64,000 bases of DNA from Meles meles (taxonomy: Eukaryota > Chordata > Mammalia > Carnivora > Mustelidae). The stretch covers positions 57,595,001 to 57,659,000 of the forward strand of contig NC_060079.1 of NCBI RefSeq assembly GCF_922984935.1. The letters are read 5' to 3'. Of this stretch, positions 33,186 through 45,179 are shown one piece after another. The position numbers and the translations under genes are program-made. Under the pieces are notes generated by a model. It ran no database searches. It worked only from the letters and a program-made list of their open reading frames with translations, and had not been told where the DNA came from. Each line of letters starts with the position of its first letter. Position 1 is the first letter of the stretch.

Positions 33186-33798
33186 ATGTTTTATTTGGCC
33201 TGATCAACCTCAAGCATGAGCGAGCATAGACTGGCTTCTTATGCAACTGCAAGTAATCGTTATACTCCACTTTTGTGGTTCACATTTATGTCCTTATGAC
33301 TTTGGAGGATGTGCTTAGCTCTTCTGCTCAGAGTTAAAACACATTTAATGGGGTTTCGGTGAGCTAATGTTAGCACAAACTCACTTTGACAGGTAGAAAA
33401 TAAAGTCATTACTATTTTATCACTGTCATTATTGTCCCTGATAATTAATAACTGTCGTGACTCTGATACTGGTAGAAACCTATGACTGGAAAGTCCCACG
33501 AGAGGACACTTAATTTTCCTCTCCATTCAGGTGGGGTTTATCCAACTTCTCCCAGTTTGATAAGAATATCTCCTGTCTTAAGCATCCACAAGGTCAGAAT
33601 GACCCACTGCCATGGTTTGCCCAGGAGTTACAAGTTTCTCCAGATGAGATTTTCATTGTTAAACCTGGAGAAAGTCCTAGGCAAACTGAAACAATTTGGT
33701 GACCCGACAGATGAACCCTAACCTATTCTGATTAGATTTTGCTTTCTCTACTGGGTGGAGACAGACAGTGGTTACCATATTAAAAAATAACAACCTTT
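33186..33798. other. unique sequence, no gene recognised
   Basis: Frames of 88 (-) and 79 (+) codons overlap here without recognisable domains. Confidence 0.5.
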
Positions 33799-34010
33799 GG
33801 GATGGCTTGGGTGGATCAGTCAGTTAAGCATCCAACTCTTGATTTTTGGCTCAGGTCATGATCTCAGGGTCGTTGAATGGAGTCCTGCATGGTGCCCTGT
33901 GCCGGGTGTGGAGTCTGCTTAAGATTTTCTCTCCCTTTCCCTTTGCCCCTCCCTGGCTCTGTCTCTGTCTCAAATAAATAAATAAGTAAATAATCAAATA
34001 AACAAATAAA
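33799..34010 (+). mobile_element. older CAN SINE
   Basis: Forward copy of the longer, older type: 'gatggcttgggtggatcagt', 'taagcatccaactcttgatt', 'tggctcaggtcatgatctca', then an AAAT-rich tail. Flanks are only loosely duplicated (caacctttgg / caacccttca). Confidence 0.9.
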
Positions 34011-34049
34011 GCAACCCTTCATTTATCTGAAGACTGTTACCATATCGTT

Positions 34050-34450
34050 TTTCTCACTCTTCCCCTCTTTGGCCAACAGACAGGTTTATACCAAGGACTC
34101 ACTTCACCTGGAGTATTGTCCTCACTTTTCTGAGTGATGTAAATGAAATAGGGTGCAAAATCTCTGCCCTGGGGGAACTAAATAAGGTGGTTCCAGTTTC
34201 TTTTACCTCTGCCCATAGGCCTTTTCTTCCACCTCTGTAATTATCTGTATTGGTTTGCTTTGAACGTTGTACAAATTGACCATGCTTCTTATGATTGGTG
34301 GAAACCAGAAATGTGCACAATACTCAAGGAACACAGACTGTTCCTTGTTGCATAGACTAAGATCCCATTGGAGTTGGGAGGACGCTACTTCTACTTTCAT
34401 ATTCACGTGTCATCTCTGCTTTGAAACCATTTTAAATCATCACCACACCA
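34050..34450 (-). mobile_element. CR1/L3-like LINE relic
   Basis: The - strand frame 34406-34203 contains FLEYCAHFWFPPI followed by VNLYNVQ and IQIITEVEEKAY. This lines up with the region after the RT of CR1/L3/L2-type LINEs, which typically reads LEYCVQFW-P...LE-VQRRATKMI...YEER. These families died out early in mammals, so a 67-codon surviving frame is a remnant. The limits and exact family (L3, CR1 or L2) are uncertain. Confidence 0.5.
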
Positions 34451-36004
34451 TAGCAGATTCTGGCTTGCCTGGAAGCTCTTTATGCCACTGTCAGTGGAGC
34501 TGATCAGAGGCTGAGACTGAGTTTTCATTTTTTCCATCCCAAGAAGCAGGATTGTCCATCAACTACTCTGCTTTGTATTAATCTTCTTGGTCTGAAATGC
34601 AAAAAGTATACTTGAGCTGGTGTTCACAAATAGATTTCACAATAAAAATGAACTGCATATCTTCCATGATTCTAGCCAACTCTCTCCAATATGCCATCTG
34701 CCTTTTATTAAATTACATTTGGACTACTTTCTCCAGGAAAAAAAACAAACAAAAACTTACCCCTTGCCAATTACCCTCCTACACATGTCAGTGGAGGAAT
34801 TCAAGCTCATGTCATAATGACCTTATTTCTTGATTTGAATCTTTTCACCATTTAAACAAAATATTTCTTTAAGACAGGTGTTAAGAAATATCTGGAGAAC
34901 CCTAATAGCTTAACAAAGAAATGAGTTTGCTTTGTGCTTCTTTCTTAGGCCGTGGAACTACTTAATCATTTAGCATTTTGTTTTTGAAAGACAGCATCAT
35001 TTATGGTCTAGACACCACAGACAGCTGTTCAAATTCAATTCAAATGGGCCCTGTTTCTGCCATATATGTAAAATAAATAAATAAATAAATAAATAAATAT
35101 ATATATATATTTTAAGTGCATCTAGCTAAAACTCTGAGTAATCCTGGCTTGAGTCCTTAAACAGGAATTAGAAACTGCCAATTGGTTTTCCTTTCTTTTA
35201 AGATACATACTAGTGAGAAATTTTCTATAAAAGTTTGGTTATTTGCTTTAAGTCAAAAATTTTCAATTTTTTTTTGCTTATCTGGCAGCCAGTCCACATG
35301 TCAATATTCAGGGAAAATTAATAAGTGAGTTAAATGGAAGCTTACCTTGAAATATAATCTCTTTTAAAAATAAAGATTTTGATTTCTCTTCTCCCTGTTG
35401 ACCACATTACGTATGGCCACATCGGAAACTCTAGCTGCTTTCATGGTTGAGGAAACTCAGTCATTTGAACTATAAACGTACATAAACACCTTTTTTCTGT
35501 TCTCAATCATACATATTTGTGTAAATTTCATTAGGTTTGTCAATACTATTAAAGTCTAAAAGTTCTTCTGAGCTCTAATTCATTAAAGGAACAGTAGAAA
35601 TTTGGATGTGTTTCTTTACCATGTAACATGAATGTTGGAGGATATTACATTTGAGAACTATTTTTTAGACGAATTTGCATTTGCTTCCAAAGCATTAGGG
35701 ACGTTAAGATTATACATGTATTTGATCTTTTGGATCAAGCTTGTAACTGCTACCTATTCTCTAAGTCTAAGAGACGAGAGAAGCAGCATATTGCTTTGTA
35801 ACACCTGCATATGTTTTGTTTTGAAATAGCTGTTTTTACCTAGAAAACCGAGCCATTTTGTATCTTCCATGCATCGAGGGAAAATTAACTACTTCTGATG
35901 TCATTAGACAGATTTCTCTCATGCTTTTTACTCTTCATTGTGGGGAGGCAAGTAATTAATTCTAACTATTGTGATTAGTTTCACACATTTGCCCTAATAC
36001 TCCC
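34451..36004. other. unique sequence with one microsatellite
   Basis: No recognised gene or mobile element apart from the AAAT/AT array at 35070-35112. Confidence 0.5.
35070..35112 (+). repeat. (AAAT)n(AT)n microsatellite
   Basis: About seven AAAT units run into about eight AT units, with no SINE body beside it. Confidence 0.95.
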
Positions 36005-36150
36005 CTTTTTGTTTTGAAATGTCAAAACTTATGGTGAAATGTACCCTTTACATTGTATTGTTCTGAGTTTTGATGAATGCATCCAGTAATGTAACCCCCA
36101 CCATGATAAAAATATAGACCAGTTCTGTTACCCTATCATTTCCTTTAAAA
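36005..36150 (-). mobile_element. L1M 3' UTR fragment
   Basis: 'gagttttgatgaatgcatcc', 'taacccccaccatgataaaa' and 'atatagaccagttctgttac' correspond to old L1 3' ends in reverse (gataagttttgacatatgta...accatcaccacaatcaaga). Confidence 0.55.
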
Positions 36151-36557
36151 GTGTAAACTGAAAGAAGTTTAGTGCCTCATACGTTCATTTCAGAAGTATT
36201 TGTGCTGACTGGGTTAGGTATAAACAAGGACAAAGAAACCAGAGGATTTATCTATCCATTTTCTTACTATACTAACCATGTGGTTGTAATGATATGTAAT
36301 CATGGTTACAAGTCTCTGTGTGACACGCACTATGTGAAACACTTGATAAGCATATTGCCTTCAACCTTATTGAGAATCCAAGAGCTATCACATATTTTTC
36401 TGTATGTGACACAGAATGCAGGGAGACTGAGTAACATTCTCTCCATACGATGGCCAAAAGGTGGTGGAGGTGGTGTGGCCACCCATGTGCTTGATAAGTG
36501 TGTGTTCTCAACCCAAGATGTTCTCTTCCGGATTTTCAACAGCGTCAGTGGCATTTA

Positions 36558-36761
36558 TTTTTATTTATTTATTTTTAAAGATTTTATTTATTTGACAGAC
36601 AGAGATCATAAGTAGGCAGAGAGGCAGGCAGAGAGAGAGGAAGAAGCAGGCTCCCCACTGAGCAGAAAGCCTGATGCGGGGCTCGATCCCAGGACCCTGG
36701 GATCATAACCTGAGCCAAAGGCAGAGGCTTTAACCCACTGAGCCACCCAGGCACCCCTATT
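36558..36761 (-). mobile_element. young CAN SINE
   Basis: Reverse copy: TTTA-rich tail, 'cataagtaggcagagaggca', 'ctgatgcggggctcgatccc', head 'gagccacccaggcaccc'. TSD AGTGGCATTTA at 36547-36557 and 36762-36772. Confidence 0.96.
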
Positions 36762-36864
36762 AGTGGCATTTAAAGGACCTGATTTCTCCATGCTGTTTCT
36801 GATCTATCCTCATGAGCAATTGATAAAATACTGAATTATACTGAAATTAATACTCATTCATCGA

Positions 36865-37530
36865 TTTAGCCTCTATTTATTGCATGCTTACAATATGGTA
36901 AGCATGGAGGATATAGCAGTGAGTAAAAGATAAAAATCTCTGCCCACTTGGAACTTTCTTCTAGATAAACAAAATGAGTACAGTATCTGGAATGTATGTG
37001 GGATGTATACGACTACGGAGAAAGAAGAGGGGAGAAGGGGGAGAAAGAATATTGTGGGGATGGGTCCATTTTTATCACGTTCATCACTGAAAAGCCTTTA
37101 TCAGAGTAAATACTCGGAGGAAGATGGGGGTAGCAAACTATTTGGACATCTGGGGCAAGAAAATTTCAGATAGTGGGATTGGCAATTGGAAAGGCCTGGA
37201 GTCATGTTTGTGTTTGACTTGCCTCAAGAACAGAATGGGGGGTATTTAAAGAAGGGGGGGTTTATCACAATTGCTCTGGCTGTCCTTCTGAAAACTGATT
37301 AAAATGGGATGGCGTGGGAGCAGGCCAACCAGTTAGAAGGCTTTTGCACCTGGTGAGAGACAGTGGTGACTCAGATGAGGTGTCGGCGGAGGAAGTGGTG
37401 AGAAGTGTCAGGATTTGGGATGTGTATTGAAAGTAGAATCCTGCTGATGGATTGGATGTGCAATAAATCAAGAAATTAATGACGAATCCAAGGGTTTTGG
37501 TCTAAGTCAAATTCAACAGATTGTGTGAGT
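36865..37530 (+). repeat. long ancient interspersed repeat
   Basis: 'tttattgcatgcttacaata', 'ggatatagcagtgagtaaaa', 'ggatttgggatgtgtattga' and 'ctgctgatggattggatgtg' belong to the same dispersed family as 11190-12440. Here the later part of the element is better preserved. Family name uncertain. Confidence 0.5.
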
Positions 37531-38749
37531 TTGAATTCTAGGAAGAAGGCACTGCTCATGTTTTAGAAACACTAAACAGAATGAAAATTTTGTAATTCTA
37601 TTTGATTGGCATGGTTTTAAAATATTTAAAATTTTAAACAGTCCTCATAACTAACACAAATCTACAGTAAACACTTCATTCGACATCACCTTTCTGGGTG
37701 TTATGGACAGACCTATCTAAAAAAGTTCTTTCCATTTAAGTAGCTTAGATTGTAAGCTGAAAACAAACCTTTTGGTCCTTGAAAATTTTACCTCTAGACC
37801 CCTGAACACAATACATGTTTTTCTTGGTCAAGCCTGACTACTTATTCAGTGGTTTAATTTCTCATATTTATGGAGTTTTTTATATCTGAAGCCATGAATA
37901 GTTTATACTTTTGACTTTATAAGCACTTGGAAATGATAATGCATATGCTTGACACTCTGGTTTGAAATTGAATTAAATAATGGAAATTGAGTCACTTAAT
38001 GTTTAAAGTAATAAGATCTTTTATATCTGGACTCTGTCTCAACGTATCAGTGTCCTTCTCCTGCTTTGGAATTACTTCCATAGCGTGCTGCTGACCTCTC
38101 CTACCTCTGAGACTCCTTCACCAAGTTGCCCAATGATTCTCTCAAATCTTCCTAAAACCCTCACTCCCATTCCCTCCTCTTCCTTTAAGAACCAAGATTC
38201 AAGCCCAGACTCATTTGTTTGGTATTCATGACTCTGCATTTTTTTTTCTTCAAAATTAAAAAAAAAATTCCAGCCAGTGGATTATTTTGATTCATCTATT
38301 TTCTCTGTCCCACTTACTTTCTCTACTTTGTAATACTTTCCATCTGCTCTAGTCATGACAAGCTCACTCTAGCCTGATACACACATTCACATATACCTCA
38401 TGGCTCTTGCCTTTCTCATGGCCTATGTACTCTAAGCTGTTCAGCTAATGTGTACTTGTTTATTCAGTCAAGAGATACTCATTAAACACTCACCAGGTGC
38501 ACAGAGCAATATGAGCTTTTACATGACACATGTATCTCTTGGCATGTTTTGTTGCTGGAACTGTTCTCACCGAGTCCTCTGCCCCATGGCAATTCCCCCA
38601 GTAATGCCACCTCCCTTCAGGCTGAATGATTCTGTGGTCAGGGAACCGCATCTGTGGTACCTATGAAATTTATTATGGTCATTTACAGCCACCTACCCTT
38701 GGGAATGTAAAGCCATGTCTTTTGTTAGCTAGGTCAAATAACAATGCAA
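37531..38749. other. unique sequence, no gene recognised
   Basis: No mobile element or conserved frame identified by eye. Confidence 0.5.
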
Positions 38750-38900
38750 ATTTAATAGCTAGCAGTTATCAAACACGGACTGTGTACCAAGCCTTATTCT
38801 AATTAGTTTACATATATTAACCTGGTGAATGGTCATGACATAATATATTAGCCCCAATACAGTGATGAAGCACTGAAAAGACTATTATAAAACTATAACC
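38750..38900 (-). mobile_element. MIR fragment
   Basis: 'acggactgtgtaccaagcct', 'tattctaattagtttacata' and 'tattaacctggtgaatggtc' correspond to reverse MIR ('ctatgtgccaggcactgttctaag...ttacatatattaactcattt'). Confidence 0.7.
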
Positions 38901-39199
38901 TCCAAACTCTTAGCATAGCCCACTGGGGGAGTCTACTTGCTTAACCTAGTATATAGCTGGATGCCATGGAGACTGACAGGTTTATAGGTGTTATGGCTCT
39001 AGTGATCTTAGTTCTCTTCTGTCATCCAGAAGTTTCATCAGCAGGCCTCAATATCTCAGCTACATCAGATAAAACTCTTGAAAGACCAGCAATGGAGTAG
39101 TAAACCTCCAGAGACTTCTCTTCAGTCTTAATCAGTGCATCAATTAAGCCTTTGTGGAATTAATCTTTTAGCTAGTAAAGATTTTCTTACTGCTCTGTA

Positions 39200-39742
39200 T
39201 CAGGGTTCTCTAGAGAAATATACATATCTACACACACACACACTTGTGTATATACACTTGTGCACACACGCACACATATATATACTTGTGTATATATACA
39301 CGCACACATACACTTGTGTAGATACACACATGCATACATAAATATGGAGACTTCTTATAGGAGTTGGCTTACGTGGTTATGGAGGCTGAGTAGGCCTTCA
39401 ATCTTGCTGTCTGCAAGCTGGGGAACCAGGAAAGACCATCGTATTATTCAGTCCAAATATGAAGGCCCTGGAACTAGAGGCCTGTCCGAGGGCCTGAGAA
39501 GATGGCTGTCCCAATTTAGGCAGAGAGCAAATTCTCCCTTCCTCTGCCTTTTTGTTTCATTCAGGCTCTCAGGGGATGGCATGTGTGCCCCTGCATTGGT
39601 GAAGGGGCTCATCCTCACTCAGGCCAGTGCCTGAAATGCTAATCTCTTTCAGAAACACCCTCACAGACACACCCAGAAATGGGTACTCCCTCTCTGGGTG
39701 TCCCCTCCCCCAGTCAAGCTGACACATAAAATTCATCACAAG
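39200..39742 (+). repeat. old medium-reiteration repeat with CA/TG array
   Basis: Starts 'cagggttctctagagaaata', continues 'aggagttggcttacgtggtt', 'atggaggctgagtaggcctt' and 'cagaaacaccctcacagaca', and ends 'gtcaagctgacacataaaat'. This is a well-known dispersed mammalian repeat whose family name I cannot assign safely. No coding frame. An alternating CA/TG/TA array (39228-39335) sits near its start, where related copies usually have an AT run. Confidence 0.6.
39228..39335 (+). repeat. compound CA/TA/TG minisatellite-like array
   Basis: CA and TA runs interspersed with four ACTTGTG units (starting near 39242, 39256, 39284 and 39311), giving an irregular unit of roughly 14-28 bp. Confidence 0.85.
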
Positions 39743-40949
39743 TCCATCCCTTGTGAAGCTGGCATCCGTATGCACTTCCTTAAACCACATTTAATCTCTA
39801 AGAAAAGACAAAAAGGGGGCCGCAGTTCCACTTAATATAATACAACTATCCTGTGCGCAACCCAAAACACAGTCATTCCTTCCTCAGGAGAGGAAGTACA
39901 GTCCCTGAATGAGGTTTACTCCTTTCCTGAACTTCAGGGTCCAGTTTTCTGTACGTTCGGAAGACCCTCTCTTCCAGCTTCCGCATCTCTCCAATTCCCG
40001 GTGACAGCTAGTGATTCTAACCACAAGTCTCTGAGCACAGTTGCACACTCTTGTCCCACAGAACCGTGTGTCTTCTGGGGATCTTCTAGACACAGATTGG
40101 GGTTGCAGGATTCAGGATGAGGGGAGAGATACGAATAATATAAGGAAATGATGCTTTACAGCGTACCCGTCAGGTTCTTAGTTGTAAACAAGGGGATATT
40201 GGTGAGCTCACCAAGTCATGGGAAGGGCTGCCAAGCCCTTCATGAGTAGGTGGCAGCTCTCGCTCCCTCTGATCCTCAGAAGTGACAGTTGGCAGTGCAG
40301 CTGCTTCTGCATCAGGAATTTGAGCTTTCTTCCAGTCTGCTACTACAGGCATTGCCAGGGAGAGGGAATGTGAACTCCCCAGACCTTTGCTCTCCTGTGC
40401 CCCAGTTCCGGAATCTAAGTCTGCTGCTTTGATTGGCAGAGTCAAGGTTACATACTTTACCCTGGGGGGGAAGGGAGGAGGAGGCTGGGGAAGTAAGTAT
40501 CCAACAGATTCAGCGCCTTTTGCTCTTGGATCTCAGCCAAGGCTGAAGAAGCGGGGCATTCATTCCCCAAACATATAAAAGAGTTCAGATTCATCTATTT
40601 TACGTGACAGATGTCCACTACAGACAGTAAAAAGACAGGAAAAAGAAATCCTAGATACAACATCTCCTTTGTTTGGGATCATCTGTGTAAGTGAAAGCAG
40701 CCAGCCCATAAACCTTGATATCCTCTGCAGTTATCACTGAGCTAGAACACCGCCCACCATATCCGAATGTTGAACTTGAGAAGTGGCAAGTCTGTTACCT
40801 GTGGGAAGTCACACACTCACGGGATAGCAGACTCAAGTCTCTGAACGCAAGTCTCTGTTTAAAAATCTGTGGTCTTTCCATTGTACTCTTTTGAGAGGGT
40901 TCTTTCATCTATAGACAGGTAGGTATAATATAGATATGGCCACTAATAA
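39743..40949. other. unique sequence, no gene recognised
   Basis: No element confidently named. Frames of up to 91 codons are unrecognised. A G-rich run (ctggggggg then gggaggagg) is at 40462-40486. Confidence 0.5.
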
Positions 40950-41125
40950 TCTAGCAGTTTTGAACATCTACAAAGGGCTAGTAATTTCATTGAAATCATT
41001 TAATTTTGCCAACAACCTTTACAAATATCATTAGGCTCATTTATAGGATTTTGGGAAAACAGAATCAGTAGTAAATAAATCACTTATGGGCACAGAGCAA
41101 GTGAAAGATTCAGAATATAATTTTA
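40950..41125 (-). mobile_element. MIR fragment
   Basis: 'aaatcatttaattttgccaa', 'caacctttacaaatatcatt' and 'gggcacagagcaagtgaaag' follow reverse MIR. Diverged. Confidence 0.6.
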
Positions 41126-41797
41126 TGCTTCTGTGCTTTTTAAAATGAAAACTTTTACCCCTTTTTCCATCTGATCAATTATACTTATATCTTGAGGTGT
41201 TCTTTCATCTTTAAAAAAATGTGTCACAATTCTCAAATTAAAGTTTTTTTCCCAAGCATTTTAACATGTGGTTGTATATGAAATTTGAAAAATATTCTGG
41301 AATAAAAATAATCTCTACTCTTGTCTAATGGTATAAGTTTATTATTGGATACACATATTTAATTGCAAAAAGAATAAATGCATGAAATAAAAAAAACCAC
41401 AAATATATAAAGTAGAGAGTAAAAATTCCTGCTCTCTCTAGAGCTGACATAAAATCATTCCAGGGATTATTAGATTTATTTAATAATATGTTTATAAAGG
41501 ACCTATTTCTTGATATGTCTGCTTTAGGTATTAAATCCCTTTATAAAATAGGAAGAATTTAACTAGTTCCTACCTTTCCCTCTTCACCATGTTTTTGTTC
41601 TATTTGCTGTACTGAATAGTCTATTAAATTTCCTTTATAACTTAACATAATAATCTCTGGAACTTCTACTTCTCAATCTTTTAACTTCAATTTGTTCATT
41701 CTTTTCCTTACATTTTATCCTGCCTTTCCAGATTTGTATGTCTCTTAGCTGTATCTTTTTACATTGCTAAAGTTTACAAGTGTACATTCTGCTCTCA

Positions 41798-41918
41798 TTT
41801 ATTTATTTGTTTACTTACTCTCATTTATTTAAGTAATCCCTCCTCCCAAGGTGGAGCTTGAACTCATGGCCCAAGATCAAAAGTCACAGTCTCCCTGAAC
41901 TGAGCCAGCCAGGCACCC
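41798..41918 (-). mobile_element. old truncated CAN SINE
   Basis: Reverse copy of an old type: 'tttaagtaatccctcctccc', 'gagcttgaactcatggccca', 'ctgagccagccaggcaccc'. Only about 120 bp, lacking the usual CT-rich part. No clear TSD. Confidence 0.8.
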
Positions 41919-42814
41919 TGCTGGCTATATTGTTTAGTGTTCTGTGCCTTGACAGTAGGTTTATTTTTAAAATTGAAAAACAGTAAATATTTGTTATTGT
42001 TATTAGTAGACTATAAAGAAAGGAATGAATTGTTACAGAACTTGTACTGCTCAAAGGAGAACCAAAGTCAGTGTTAAATGCATCCTCTCCTACTTCACCA
42101 AATGCTCAAAATCATTTCACAGTTAAGTTTGCCTTGGATATGCACCATGATTTTCTTGTTTTAGCTGGGGTTCCCCCCTCCACTCTTGTGGAGCCTCTAA
42201 TTATTTTTTCTGTTTTAAGAAGTAACTAGTTTCAGCTCATTACCACTTCTACATAATAGTTATGTCAAGGAATTGACTTTCCTTCTGAAAAACCTGCCTT
42301 TGACTTTAACTGACTTGCTGTGAGAGAGAAAACAGGAAGATAGAGCAGCTCCCCACCATAAATATCAAACTGAGAGGAATTTTACCCCTGGGGATGACAC
42401 TGCAGTCCCCTGGGGATGACAGGATTTCTATAGTAATCTCATCTCTGGTTTAGAGCTCATGCCAACAGTCCTGTTTCTGCAGGCGGGGCAGAGAGGTGCG
42501 AGCAGGGGTGATCCGGCCCAGCTGTTTCTAGACTGCCCTATTATCAGTAGGTTGATTCCTGCCTCCCGTTCCTGGTTTCTAAATCAGCCACGTTTGCACT
42601 AACAGTCAAGAGGAAAGCTCCCCACATTGGATTTATCTTTTCCTGGACTTCAGCTTCTTCCACTCTGGCTAACTGGAAATAAGATTCCCATATGTTATCT
42701 CTCTTCTGGTAATTTGTGATTTCTCTGGTATGCCAATGAGATTGCCGCCCTCTCTCAGCACTGTGATGAATATATTCTCTTTTATACGTCCTTACTGACA
42801 TTTCACTAGGATTT
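41919..42814. other. unique sequence with paired CCCCTGGGG motifs
   Basis: No mobile element or gene recognised. It holds the duplicated CCCCTGGGGATGACA sites at 42385-42421 and a moderately GC-rich stretch to 42540. Confidence 0.5.
42385..42421 (+). promoter_or_regulatory. two tandem CCCCTGGGG sites
   Basis: CCCCTGGGGATGACA occurs at 42385-42399 and 42407-42421, a 22-bp period (two helical turns). The palindromic CCCCTGGGG core fits EBF and TFAP2 factor motifs (TCCCNNGGGA type). It is a candidate regulatory site only. Confidence 0.35.
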
Positions 42815-44897
42815 TTTTAAATTTAATTTAATTTTATTTCAGTGTTCCAAAATTCATTGTTTATGCACCACACCCAGTGCTCCATGCAATACGTGCCCTC
42901 CTTAATACCCACCACCAGGCTCACCCAACCTTCCATCCCCCTCCCCTCCAAAACCTTCAGTTTGTTTCTCAGAGTGCACAGTTTCTCATGGTTTATCTCC
43001 CCCTCTGATTCCCCTCACTCATTTCTCTTCTCCATCTCCCAGTGTCTTCCGTGTTATTCCATATGCTCCACAAGTAAGTGAAACCATATGATGATTGACT
43101 CTCTCTGCTTGGCTTATTTCACTCAGCATAATCTCTCCCAGTTATGTCCATGTTGATACAAAAGTTGGGTATTCATCCTTTCTGATGGAGGCATAATATT
43201 CCATTGTATATATGGACCATATCTTCCATATCTTCTTTATCCATTCATCCTTTGAAGGGCATCTTGGTTCTTTCCACAGTTTGGTGACTGTGGCCATTGC
43301 TGCTATGAACATTGGGGTAGAGATGGCCCTTCTTTTCACTACATCAGTATCTTTGGGGTAAATACCCAGTAGTACAGTCATAGGGTAGCTCTATTTTTAG
43401 TTTCTTAGGGAATCTCCACACTGTTTTCCAAAGTGGCTGCACCAACTTGCATTCCCACCAACAGTGTAAGAGGGCTCCCCTTTTCCCACATCCTCTCCAA
43501 CACTTATTTACTGTCTTATTAATTTTGGCCATTCTAACTGGTGTAAGGTGGTATCTCAATGTGTTTTTTTTTTTTTTTAAGATTTATTTATTTGACAGAT
43601 AGAGATTACAAGTAGGCAGAGAGGCAGGCAGAGAGAGAGAGAGAGGAGGAAGCAGGCTCCCAGCCAAGCAGAGAGCCCGATGCGGGGCTCGATCCCAGGA
43701 CCCTGGGATCATGACCTGAGCTGAAGGCAGAGGCTTTAACCCGCTGAGCCACCCAGGCGCCCCTCAATGTGGTTTTGATTTGAATCTCCCTGATGGCTAA
43801 TGGTGATGAACATTTTTCATGTGTCTGTTAGCCATTTGTATGTCTTCTTTGGAGAAGTGTCCGTTTTATGTCTTCTGCCCATTTTTTGACATGATTGTCT
43901 GTTTTTTCAGTGTTGAGTTTGAGGAGTTTTTTATAGATCTTGGAAATCAGCCCTTTGTCTGTAGTGTCATTTGTGAATATCTTCTCCCATTCTGTAGGTT
44001 GCCTCTGTTTTGTTGACTGTTTCCTTTGCTGTGCAGAAGCTTTTGATCTTGATGAAGTCCCAAAAGTTCATTTTCACTTTTGTTTCCTTTGCCTTTGGAG
44101 ACATATCTTGAAAGAAGTTGCTGTGGCCCATGTGAAAGAGGTTACTACCTATATTCTTCTCTAGGATTTTGATAGATTCCTGCCTCATGTTGAGGTCTTT
44201 TATTCATTTCAAGTTTATCTTTGTGTATGGTGTAGGAGAATGGTCGAGTTTCATTCTTCTACACATAGCTGTCCAAATTTCCCAGCACAATTTATTAAAG
44301 AGACTGTCTATTTCCCACTGTATGTTTTTCCCGCTTTGTCGAAGATTAGTTGGCCATAGAGCTGAAGGTTCATGTCTGGGCTCTCTCTTCTGTTCCACTG
44401 GTCTCTGTGTCTGTTTTGTGCCAGTACCATGCTGTCTTAGTACTTTGTAGTAAAGCTTGAAATCAGGCAACGTGATGCCCTCAGTTTTGTTTTTCTTTTT
44501 CAACATTTCCTTAGTAATTTGGGTTCTCTTCTGGTTTCATACAAATTTTAGGATTGTTTGTTCCAGCTCTTTGAAAAATGCTGGTGCAATTTTGATCAGG
44601 ATGGCATTGAAAGTATAGATGACTCTAGGCAGTATAGACATTCTAACAATGTTTATTCTGCCAATCCATGAGCATGGAATGCTCTTCCATCTTTTTGTGT
44701 CTTCTTCAGTTTCTTTCATGAGTGTTCTGTAGTTCTTTGAGTACAGATCCTTTACCTCTTTGGTTAAGTTTATTCCCAGGTTTCTTATGGTTCTTGGTGC
44801 TATAGTAAATGGAATCGATTCTCTAATTTCCCTTTCTATTTTTTCATTATTAGTGTATAAGAAAGAAACTGATTTCTGTACATTGATTTTTGAGAAA
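42815..44897 (-). mobile_element. LINE-1 3' portion, 5'-truncated
   Basis: Reverse L1 of a different subfamily from the copy at 2.7 kb: 3' UTR 'ttgtttatgcaccacacc', then the ORF2 C-terminus. - strand frames read QPLWKTVWRFPKKLKIELPY (near 43430), FWDFIKIKSFCTAKETVNKT (near 44060) and SIPFTIAPRTIRNLGINLTK (near 44790), separated by frameshifts. The element ends inside ORF2 at about 44897. A SINE (43564-43762) interrupts it. No confident TSD. Confidence 0.93.
43564..43762 (-). mobile_element. young CAN SINE nested in L1
   Basis: Reverse copy: T16-class tail, 'tacaagtaggcagagaggca', 'ccgatgcggggctcgatccc', head 'gagccacccaggcgccc'. TSD CTCAATGTG at 43555-43563 and 43763-43771. Removing the SINE and one duplicate leaves the expected L1 text 'tatctcaatgtggttttg', so this is a younger insertion. 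Confidence 0.97.
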
Positions 44898-44950
44898 ATA
44901 GTCAACTTATCTATCTTGTTTGTTACCTTGAACCAAAAGCTCCCCTACTT

Positions 44951-44990
44951 CTGTTTGTTTGTTTTGTTTGTTTGTTTTGTTTTGTTTTTT
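44951..44990 (+). repeat. (TTTG)n / (TTTTG)n run
   Basis: Mixed TTTG and TTTTG units ending in T6, just outside the L1 5' boundary. Confidence 0.9.
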
Positions 44991-45179
44991 AATCAGGGCA
45001 CACTTCTTGAGACTTCAAGGAAAAAGTTATAGTAATTTCGCTTTGAATATGGATTCAGGAATAGGTATAATGTATTTTATAAAGGGTTTTGTTTATTATT
45101 TAGCCAAAATGTAAACCTAAAGGGATAATTTCAATAACTTGAATGTTTGCTCGATTCAACTACCTCATTCTTCAAAGAT

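Noticed and set aside
36172..36615. 147-codon + strand open frame
   Set aside because: Its last 20 or so codons run into the reverse SINE at 36558, and the rest has no recognisable domain; treated as chance.
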